The notes beneath the pieces are model-generated. The model made no database searches. It saw nothing but the letters and a program-made list of their open reading frames with translations, and was not told where the DNA came from. From Cyanobacteriota bacterium (GTDB taxonomy: Bacteria; Cyanobacteriota; Cyanobacteriia; PCC-6307; Cyanobiaceae): 13,210 nucleotides of DNA. Location of the stretch: positions 1 to 13,210 of the forward strand of contig JAPLIF010000220.1 in NCBI GenBank assembly GCA_026389255.1, read 5' to 3'. Shown here piece after piece: positions 7,898 to 13,210 of this stretch (position 1 is its first letter; the number at the start of each line of letters is the position of its first letter). A program made the translations under genes and the position numbers.

Positions 7898-7912
7898 CCC
7901 CGCTGAGCGGGG
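7898..7912. other. GC-rich hairpin between ndk and speA
   Basis: CCCCGC (7898-7903) and GCGGGG (7907-7912) form a perfect 6-bp stem with a TGA loop, near the middle of the 235-base divergent intergenic region. There is no T run on either side, so it is not a typical terminator. Role unknown. Confidence 0.35.
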
Positions 7913-8005
7913 CGGGGCCTGGATGGCGGAACTGCTCCAGGCGGGCCTGCTGCACCGATCCGAAGCGGTTGCAGGCTCAAAGCACGTGGCTCGACCACCG
8001 CTGAC

Positions 8006-8011
8006 TAGATT
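8006..8011 (+). promoter_or_regulatory. Candidate -10 element of speA
   Basis: TAGATT fits the TAnnnT -10 pattern and would place the transcript start near 8018, giving a leader of about 28 bases to the ATG at 8046. No clear -35 is seen. It supports the shorter speA start, since a start at 7833 would lie upstream of this element. Confidence 0.3.
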
Positions 8012-8045
8012 TGGCTCAACGTCATTTCACCCATCCCAGGGCCTG

Positions 8046-10055
8046 ATGGTGCTCGCCAACGCCAACGGCACCCCGGCCGCTGTCCCCACCGCGCCCAGCT
8101 GGAGCGCCGCCGATGGGGCTGCCCTTTATGGCCTCGACCGCTGGGGTGACCCTTACTTCAGTGTGAGCGCCCGCGGCCATGTGATGGTGCAGCCCCGGGG
8201 CGACCGGGGCGGCTCCCTGGATCTGGTGGACCTGGTGCAGGAGCTGCAGGGCCGTGATCTCTCCTTGCCGCTGTTGATCCGCTTCGATGACATCCTCGAG
8301 GATCGGCTGGAGCGCCTCCATGCCGCCTTTGGACGGGCCATCGCCCAGTACGGCTACAGCGGCCGCTACCAAGGGGTGTTTCCGGTCAAATGCAACCAGC
8401 AGCGCCATGTCGTCGAGCAGCTGGTCGAAACCGGCCGCCGTTGGCACTTCGGCCTGGAGGCTGGCAGCAAAGCCGAACTCCTGATCGCCCTATCGCTCCT
8501 GGAAGATCCAGAAGCGCTGCTGATCTGCAATGGCTACAAAGATCGCCGCTATATCGAAACCGCAATCCTGGCGCGCCGGCTGGGACGCCAGCCGGTGGTC
8601 GTCATCGAGCAAGCCGATGAAGTGGAGCGCATCATCGCGGCCAGCCAGGACCTGGGCGCCGCCCCTTTCCTGGGCATTCGCGCCAAACTCTCAACCCGCA
8701 GCACCGGCCGTTGGGGTAGTTCGGTGGGCGAACGGGCCAAGTTCGGCCTCTCGATTCCCGATGTCCTGAGCACCGTTGCCACCCTGCGCGAAGCGGGCCT
8801 GCTGAGCGATCTACGCCTGCTGCACTTCCATATCGGCAGCCAGATCAACGACATCGCTGTTCTCAAGGACGCGCTCCAGGAAGCGGGGCAGATCTATGTC
8901 GAACTGACGCGACTTGGGGCACCCATGGGCTTTCTCGATGTGGGCGGGGGCCTGGGCATCGACTACGACGGCAGTCGCACCGCCACGGCCGCCTCCACTA
9001 ATTACTCCCTGCAGAACTACGCGAATGACGTGGTGGCCACCGTGCGCGAATGCTGCGAGCCCCACAACGTTCCCGTTCCTACATTAGTCAGTGAGAGTGG
9101 CCGTGCCATTGCCAGTCACTTCAGCGTGCTGGTGTTTGATGTCCTGGGAGCCGGATCCGTACCGGGGGATATGCCGGAGTTGGAGGACGGGGAGCCCTTG
9201 GTGCTCCGCAATCTTCGCGACACCTACAAGGGCATTCTTGAGGAGAGCCACGGCGTCCTGACAGCGGTGGACCCCGAGGGCCCCATGGATCAAGGTGCGG
9301 CTCCAGAGCGTCTCCAGGAAGCTTGGAACGATGCCCTCAAGTTCAAAGACGATGCCCTTGCCGCCTTTCGGCTTGGCTACCTGAGCCTGCCCGATCGGGC
9401 CAAGGCCGAGCAACTGACCTGGGCCTGCTGCAAGGCCATTGCCGAGCAACTGGAGGCCATGGCTCAGAAAACACTCATCCCTGAAGAATTACGGGGGCTG
9501 CCAGCGGCTCTCGCCGGCACCTACTTTGCCAATCTGTCTGTCTTCCGCTCTGCTCCCGACACCTGGGCGATCGATCAATTGTTCCCGGTGATGCCCCTAC
9601 ATCGGCTCGAAGAACGTCCAACACGACTAGGGAGTTTTGCTGATCTTACCTGTGATTCGGATGGAAAAATTGCCCGCTTCATCGATCGTGGCCAGGTAAA
9701 ATCCCTACTGGAACTTCACAGTCTCCGACCCGGAGAACCCTATTGGATCGGCCTCTTTCTTGGCGGTGCCTACCAGGAAGTGATGGGCAATTTGCACAAC
9801 CTCTTTGGCACCACCAATGCTGTCCACATTCGTCTCTCTGATGGCGGCGGCTATCGGGTGGACCATGTGGTCAGAGGAGACACCAATGCCGAGGTGCTCA
9901 AGGCCATGGAACACGACCCCGATCTCCTGCTCGAACGGCTGAGGGTGGTCAGCGAGGAAGCGATCAGCAAGGGCCAACTCGCCATCAGTGATGCCCGCAG
10001 GCTTATGGCCCACCTGCGCACCAGCCTTGGCCAGACCACCTATCTCCAGGACTGA
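8046..10055 (+). CDS. speA: Biosynthetic arginine decarboxylase
   Basis: PLP-dependent conversion of arginine to agmatine and CO2, the first step of polyamine synthesis from arginine. The protein has 669 residues from ATG 8046; the family is about 630-660. LYGLDRWGDPYFSV is the usual N-terminal signature. The PLP Lys is K115 in FPVKCNQQ, followed by HFHIGSQ at 260-266, the phosphate-binding GGGLG at 300-304, SESGRA at 349-354 and the active-site Cys536 in TCDSDGK. The C-terminus QTTYLQD is typical of picocyanobacterial SpeA. The frame is open up to an ATG at 7833, but the extra 71 residues are not family-like and would overlap the alternative ndk start, so I use 8046. It is divergent from ndk, and its stop lies 9 bases from the end of ilvN on the other strand. 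Confidence 0.95.
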   Translation: MVLANANGTPAAVPTAPSWSAADGAALYGLDRWGDPYFSVSARGHVMVQPRGDRGGSLDLVDLVQELQGRDLSLPLLIRFDDILEDRLERLHAAFGRAIAQYGYSGRYQGVFPVKCNQQRHVVEQLVETGRRWHFGLEAGSKAELLIALSLLEDPEALLICNGYKDRRYIETAILARRLGRQPVVVIEQADEVERIIAASQDLGAAPFLGIRAKLSTRSTGRWGSSVGERAKFGLSIPDVLSTVATLREAGLLSDLRLLHFHIGSQINDIAVLKDALQEAGQIYVELTRLGAPMGFLDVGGGLGIDYDGSRTATAASTNYSLQNYANDVVATVRECCEPHNVPVPTLVSESGRAIASHFSVLVFDVLGAGSVPGDMPELEDGEPLVLRNLRDTYKGILEESHGVLTAVDPEGPMDQGAAPERLQEAWNDALKFKDDALAAFRLGYLSLPDRAKAEQLTWACCKAIAEQLEAMAQKTLIPEELRGLPAALAGTYFANLSVFRSAPDTWAIDQLFPVMPLHRLEERPTRLGSFADLTCDSDGKIARFIDRGQVKSLLELHSLRPGEPYWIGLFLGGAYQEVMGNLHNLFGTTNAVHIRLSDGGGYRVDHVVRGDTNAEVLKAMEHDPDLLLERLRVVSEEAISKGQLAISDARRLMAHLRTSLGQTTYLQD

Positions 10056-10064
10056 CAAGAAGGA

Positions 10065-10552
10065 TTAGGCCGGCACCCGCTTCTCCAAGGTGACCGCCTT
10101 GAGCCATTCCGTATTCACCCCTGAGGCCCGCTCTAGGGCCACTTTGCCAGTACGGGCGATCTCGAGGATGCCATAGGTTTCAAGCAGGCGCTCCAAGGCC
10201 ACAAGCTTGCCCGGATCACCCACGACCTCCAAAGTCATGGCGTCATCGGCCACATCCACCACCTTTGGGGTGGTGCCGACACCTTCAACAACATCAGTTC
10301 GCGCTCCACCGCCGGAATGGTGGAGAGATCGATGACTCCCAGCACATTGACGAGCTTGTTGAGTTGTTTGCTCATCTGCTCCAGGGTGCGGTCATCGCCC
10401 TCCACCACCATGGTCAACCGCGAAACGCCACGGTTTTCCGCCGGCCCAACCGCCAGACTCTCGATATTGAAACCACGACGGGCAAACAAGCCCGAAATGC
10501 GGCTCAGGGCACCGGATTCATCTTCAACCAGCACCGAAAGGGTGTGCTTCAT
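10065..10552 (-). pseudogene. ilvN: Acetolactate synthase small subunit, disrupted by internal deletion and frameshift
   Basis: IlvN (also named IlvH) is the regulatory subunit of acetohydroxyacid synthase, which starts valine, leucine and isoleucine synthesis and carries the valine feedback site. The ATG at 10552 begins an intact ACT domain ([20 protein letters not shown], then [17 protein letters not shown]) running to [13 protein letters not shown] at residue 94. The frame then goes off into [11 protein letters not shown] and stops at 10235. The family sequence resumes in another frame at about 10265 with [19 protein letters not shown] and runs to the proper C-terminus ALERASGVNTEW...KRVPA. 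About 15 residues of the expected linker (ending VFRA in relatives, from memory) are missing, so this is a deletion of roughly 40-50 nt that is not a multiple of three. It could be real inactivation or an assembly error. Identity is sure; the status is what is in doubt. Confidence 0.88.
10257..10275. repeat. Hairpin exactly at the ilvN deletion junction
   Basis: Perfect inverted repeat CACCACC (10257-10263) and GGTGGTG (10269-10275) with a 5-base spacer TTTGG. It spans the point where the two ilvN frames meet, so it may mark a deletion made by strand slippage across a hairpin, or a site hard to sequence and assemble. Confidence 0.7.
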
Positions 10553-10579
10553 CGCTCCAAGACGGGGTCGCCCGGTCCA

Positions 10580-10585
10580 AACCTA
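10580..10585 (-). promoter_or_regulatory. Candidate -10 element upstream of ilvN
   Basis: On the minus strand TAGGTT fits TAnnnT and lies about 28 bases before the ilvN ATG. There is no obvious -35 box. If real, the disrupted ilvN still has its own promoter in addition to any read-through from the hydrolase gene. Confidence 0.2.
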
Positions 10586-10631
10586 GGCCGTGCCCGGGAC
10601 CCGCCCCCTGAATGGATGCCACGAGAGCGCC

Positions 10632-11585
10632 TCAAGCGAGCGATGGGGGGAGGGATTCGAGCCATTCCAGCAAGGTCTGATTAAAGAGTGGCGGCCGCTC
10701 GTCATGGGGACAATGGCCGGCCTGATCCAGCACCACCAGGGGGGTCTGGGGCCGCCAGCGCCGGCACTGCAGCGCCACCTCCAGGGGCACCAGGCCATCT
10801 TGACGACCCCAGATCAACAGCAGGGGCTGGTTGATGCGGGTCAACAGCGCCGGGGCCGTGGCGTGATGGGGGCGCAAGGGCATGGCAATGCTCATGGCCC
10901 GCAGGGCCCTGACCGCCCCAGGGCGGCGGGCCGGCCGGGAGATCACCCGTCGCAGCTCTCGGTCGCCCACGATCGGGTGGTGGTAAGCCGACTGAAGACC
11001 CAGATCCAGAAGGGGGGAATGGACTAGGAGCGGTACTAACAGCTCCAAGGGCAGCATCCGGCAAAGCAGATTCACAATCAGACGCTTCAACCGGCGGCGC
11101 CATGGCGCTTGGCGCGGGGAGCCCCCAAGGCCACCCACCCTGGTCATCAATAGGGCCGGATCCGGCAGGGGGACCGCGGCCACAGCCTGGACCCGATCGG
11201 GAAAATGGACGGCGCAAGTCAGGGCGACCAGTCCACCGAGGGAGTGGCCCACCAGCACCGCCGGCCCATGGACCACTTCGTCGAGAAAAGCCGCCAGCTG
11301 CCGAGCCCAGAGACGATTATCCAGCCGCAACGAGGGCTGGCTTGACTCTCCAAACCCAAGCAAGTCCATGGCATACACCTGCCAACCCGCCGCCGCAAAG
11401 GCCCCAGCGTTGTGGCGCCAATGGCCACTGCCGGCCCCGAATCCATGGATCAGGACGAGGGGGGGATGGGCTGGATCCCCGATACGGCGCCAGTGGCAGC
11501 CGTGGCCCTGCCAAGACCAGATGCCGTGATCACCCCAATCCACGCCCCCATGGCTAACGGGGACCGACGCCGGTTCAGGGTTCAC
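10632..11585 (-). CDS. Alpha/beta fold hydrolase
   Basis: Soluble alpha/beta hydrolase, 317 residues; substrate unknown. LVLIHGFGAGSGHWRHN (about 43-59) supplies the oxyanion HGFG. The nucleophile is Ser115 in GHSLGG, the acid Asp263 in IWGRQDGLVP and the base His291 in DQAGHCPHDE, so the triad is complete. A variable basic cap region at about 145-225 sits between core strands, as in epoxide hydrolases, haloalkane dehalogenases and esterases of this superfamily, and does not settle the reaction. The GTG at 11585 overlaps the last 11 bases of the PPIase gene (GTGAACCCTGA), which suggests translational coupling; no ATG lies before the conserved core, and a GTG at 11543 is an alternative. It is the third gene in the ycf4-PPIase-hydrolase run and lies 79 bases ahead of ilvN. 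A photosynthesis-linked role is only suggested by these neighbours. Confidence 0.87.
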   Translation of the reverse strand: MNPEPASVPVSHGGVDWGDHGIWSWQGHGCHWRRIGDPAHPPLVLIHGFGAGSGHWRHNAGAFAAAGWQVYAMDLLGFGESSQPSLRLDNRLWARQLAAFLDEVVHGPAVLVGHSLGGLVALTCAVHFPDRVQAVAAVPLPDPALLMTRVGGLGGSPRQAPWRRRLKRLIVNLLCRMLPLELLVPLLVHSPLLDLGLQSAYHHPIVGDRELRRVISRPARRPGAVRALRAMSIAMPLRPHHATAPALLTRINQPLLLIWGRQDGLVPLEVALQCRRWRPQTPLVVLDQAGHCPHDERPPLFNQTLLEWLESLPPSLA

Positions 11586-12312
11586 CTTTCACCAGGGTGC
11601 CGCCTTCAATCACGGTCGCCCGCAGGATCTTGTCGCCCTGCTGAATGCGGTCGATGACATCCATCCCCTTGGTCACCCTGCCAAAAACGGCATAGCGGCC
11701 GTCCAGCTCGGGCAAGGCCTCCAAGGCGACATAAAACTGGGCACTGGCGGAATTGGCATCCCCTGAACGGGCCATCGCCAGGGCACCCCGTTCGTGGCTG
11801 AGGCGCAACTCCCGAGTGATGCCAGGGGTGGTCAGGGGCTGGCCGTAGCGGGGCCGGACCTCGGACTTGAGGCCGATTTCAAGGGGAATCAAGCGGGCTT
11901 CGCGGGTCGTGGGGTCGATATAGCTGCCGGTGCCGTAATCACTGGGTGCCACCTTGGAATCGGCACTGATCGGATCGCCACCCTGAACCACAAATGGCAT
12001 GGGTTCCCGAACGACGCGATGGAAGACGGTGCCGTCATAGACCCCGCGTTTGACAAGATCCACAAAATTGCCCGCCGTTAAAGGCGCAGCCTTGCCATCA
12101 AGGCCCAGGATGACTTCACCGCGACTGGTCTGCAGAGCCACCTTGGCGGTGCCACTCAGGCATGGGGTCGTGGCCACGGCACAACCCAGGGGCGGCGTGA
12201 CCCGTTCGGCAGCGCAGGCCGACAGGGTTAACGGAAGGACCAGGCTGAGCAGTAAAAGGGCCCACTTGAACCGCCAGGGCGACGGAAGCGGGGGGCTGAA
12301 AAGAATTGCCAT
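11575..12312 (-). CDS. Cyclophilin-type peptidyl-prolyl isomerase, predicted lipoprotein
   Basis: Catalyses cis-trans isomerisation of X-Pro bonds, probably on proteins outside the cytoplasm. The 245-residue protein starts with a signal peptide (basic FKW, hydrophobic ALLLLSLVLPLT) and lipobox LSAC with Cys33, so it should be lipid-anchored. The cyclophilin domain spans about 60-240: FHRVV at 97-101 with the catalytic Arg99, QGGDP at 110-114, then ALAMARSGDANSASAQFYV at 178-196 and LDGRYAVFGRV at 203-213. An insert at about 120-175 containing LIPLEIGLKSEVRPRYG is characteristic of the cyanobacterial members. The start ATG is 6 bases after the ycf4 stop, and the end overlaps the hydrolase start. 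Its position next to ycf4 fits a role in thylakoid or periplasmic protein folding, which is inference. Confidence 0.93.
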   Translation of the reverse strand: MAILFSPPLPSPWRFKWALLLLSLVLPLTLSACAAERVTPPLGCAVATTPCLSGTAKVALQTSRGEVILGLDGKAAPLTAGNFVDLVKRGVYDGTVFHRVVREPMPFVVQGGDPISADSKVAPSDYGTGSYIDPTTREARLIPLEIGLKSEVRPRYGQPLTTPGITRELRLSHERGALAMARSGDANSASAQFYVALEALPELDGRYAVFGRVTKGMDVIDRIQQGDKILRATVIEGGTLVKGEP

Positions 12313-12318
12313 GGGGAT

Positions 12319-12900
12319 TCAGAGGCCCTCCAAGGGCACACCAAGGAAACGGGCCAATTGGGCCCCGGAGAGCTCGAGGTCGGCCAAGGGCTGGGGCTCA
12401 CCCACTTGGGTCAGGGGCAGATCCCGGCGACCCTGGAGCCGCAGAGCCAGCCGCCGCCGGGGACTGATGCCCTCCCGCACATCGACTTTGACGGCCTGAA
12501 TGTCCCTCAAAGGAATGTCAAGTTCAATCCGACGACGGAAGCCCCGCCGGGTGATGCGCGCCTGGCCTGCACTGCGATCGAATCGATTGCTTCCGGAACC
12601 GACGTCAATGACGATCACGGACCACAGATAGGTCGCCAGCGCCAGGGCCGCCAGACCATAAAGACCCATCACCAAACCCTGGGGCACCCAGACGAGATCG
12701 GCCGGATGGCCGATCGGCAGCAGATTGCGCTGAAAAAAACTTGAGGCACTGGTCAGAAAGAACCCAATCCCACCAATGCTGACCGCAGTGGCCACAAGCA
12801 GGTTGGAAAAACGCCTGGAGCCGAGCACCGGCTGCTCCAACACCTGGGCGGGATCGGCCAAGCCCGGAGTCGTCGAAAGGGGGACGCTGCTGGAGGCCAT
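12319..12900 (-). CDS. ycf4: Photosystem I assembly protein Ycf4
   Basis: Ycf4 is a thylakoid membrane protein that helps assemble photosystem I. The protein has 193 residues from ATG 12900; the family is about 185. Recognisable parts are [14 protein letters not shown] near 20-33, membrane helices at about 34-53 and 72-98, [12 protein letters not shown], the Arg-rich [26 protein letters not shown], and the C-terminus [28 protein letters not shown], close to the family consensus. An ATG at 12930 would add ten residues that do not look like the family, so I prefer 12900, though GGCAGG lies just before the longer start. It heads the run ycf4-PPIase-hydrolase and is divergent from psbD across 212 bases, so the two photosystem genes may share regulation. 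Confidence 0.95.
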   Translation of the reverse strand: MASSSVPLSTTPGLADPAQVLEQPVLGSRRFSNLLVATAVSIGGIGFFLTSASSFFQRNLLPIGHPADLVWVPQGLVMGLYGLAALALATYLWSVIVIDVGSGSNRFDRSAGQARITRRGFRRRIELDIPLRDIQAVKVDVREGISPRRRLALRLQGRRDLPLTQVGEPQPLADLELSGAQLARFLGVPLEGL

Positions 12901-13057
12901 GGAGAGGTGATAGGGGCAAGGTGAATCCATCCTGCCGTGGAGTCGATCCGGTGGGGCAAGAGCCAGCGCAATCCCTGGACCGGGTCGGCCCAGCAGCCCA
13001 CCGCACCCCCTTCTGGTTTCAGCCGATGTCGCGCGGCCGCGTCCATCCAGGCGAAGT

Positions 13058-13066
13058 TGTTACGAT
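13058..13066 (+). promoter_or_regulatory. Candidate extended -10 promoter of psbD
   Basis: TGTTACGAT matches TGn plus TAnnnT. The transcript start would be near 13073, giving a leader of about 40 bases. The -35 region is GC-rich with no match, which suits an extended -10 promoter. This is a pattern match only. Confidence 0.4.
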
Positions 13067-13087
13067 CGCCCGGTATCCCACAGCCCA

Positions 13088-13100
13088 GCGGGTTTCCCGC
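13088..13100 (+). promoter_or_regulatory. Hairpin in the psbD leader
   Basis: GCGGG (13088-13092), loop TTT, CCCGC (13096-13100) form a perfect 5-bp stem ending 12 bases before the psbD ATG. No Shine-Dalgarno site lies between the stem and the start. A translational role for psbD is possible but not shown. Confidence 0.35.
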
Positions 13101-13112
13101 ACCGTTCTTCCC

Positions 13113-13210
13113 ATGACGATTGCTGTAGGGCGGGCGCCATCAGCCCGGGGATGGTTTGACGTCCTCGATGACTGGCTGAAGCGCGACCGCTTCGTTTTCG
13201 TGGGGTGGTC
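13113..13210 (+). CDS. psbD: Photosystem II D2 protein, N-terminal part only
   Basis: D2 is one of the two reaction-centre core proteins of photosystem II in the thylakoid membrane. The 32 visible codons give [20 protein letters not shown] and [12 protein letters not shown], which match the highly conserved D2 N-terminus. The gene is cut by the window end; the full protein is about 351-352 residues. It is divergent from ycf4, and the start has no ribosome site. In most cyanobacteria psbC follows and overlaps psbD, which cannot be checked here. Confidence 0.97.
   Translation, partial: MTIAVGRAPSARGWFDVLDDWLKRDRFVFVGW

Noticed and set aside
7833..8045. N-terminal extension of SpeA from an ATG at 7833
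   Set aside because: The 71 added residues are not family-like, they cross a GC hairpin and a candidate -10, and they overlap the alternative ndk start.
10235..10275. Programmed -1 frameshift joining the two ilvN halves
   Set aside because: The run CACCCCAAAGG is not a proper slippery heptamer in the needed frame, and a shift would still leave the linker about 15 residues short.

Overview
The window looks like a chromosomal segment of a GC-rich picocyanobacterium of the Synechococcus/Cyanobium type. The evidence is photosystem genes (ycf4 and the start of psbD), a cyanobacterial-type SpeA and ThiO, small cyanobacteria-specific membrane proteins (a DUF3493 protein and a low-complexity-tail membrane protein), weak or absent Shine-Dalgarno sites, and no complete HIP1 palindromes that I noticed. 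Genus-level placement is inference.

Left block (1-2900): the 3' part of infB (translation initiation factor IF-2, N-terminus missing), then on the same strand a membrane protein whose disordered tail overlaps, tail to tail, a DUF3493 gene on the minus strand. A tRNA-Thr(CGT) gene follows.

Middle AT-rich block (2900-4540): two minus-strand genes for poorly characterised membrane proteins. One is a five-helix protein with an ion-channel-like C-terminus but no selectivity filter; the other is a two-helix protein with a helical middle, loosely HpsJ-like. A good intrinsic terminator separates them. Composition differs clearly from the flanks and the block abuts a tRNA, so it reads as an accessory segment, although I see no integrase or att repeat.

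Right block (4540-13210): a secreted DUF1400-type alpha/beta hydrolase and thiO (thiamine biosynthesis) on the plus strand; ndk (minus) and speA (arginine decarboxylase, plus) divergent from each other; then a minus-strand run ycf4 > cyclophilin-type lipoprotein PPIase > alpha/beta hydrolase > ilvN, divergent from psbD, which is cut by the window end. Tight spacing (6-nt gap, then 11-nt overlap) suggests that ycf4, the PPIase and the hydrolase are co-transcribed.

The most striking anomaly is ilvN (acetolactate synthase regulatory subunit). It is split into two frames by a missing segment of about 40-50 nt in the linker between its two domains, and a perfect 7-bp hairpin lies at the junction. 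No gene-free stretch exceeds 300 bases. The longest are 7811-8045 (ndk/speA, divergent) and 12901-13112 (ycf4/psbD, divergent), and their candidate signals are listed. I found no CRISPR array, insertion sequence, rRNA or prophage. I did not find a clear multi-gene novel system; the two orphan membrane genes are the nearest candidates.
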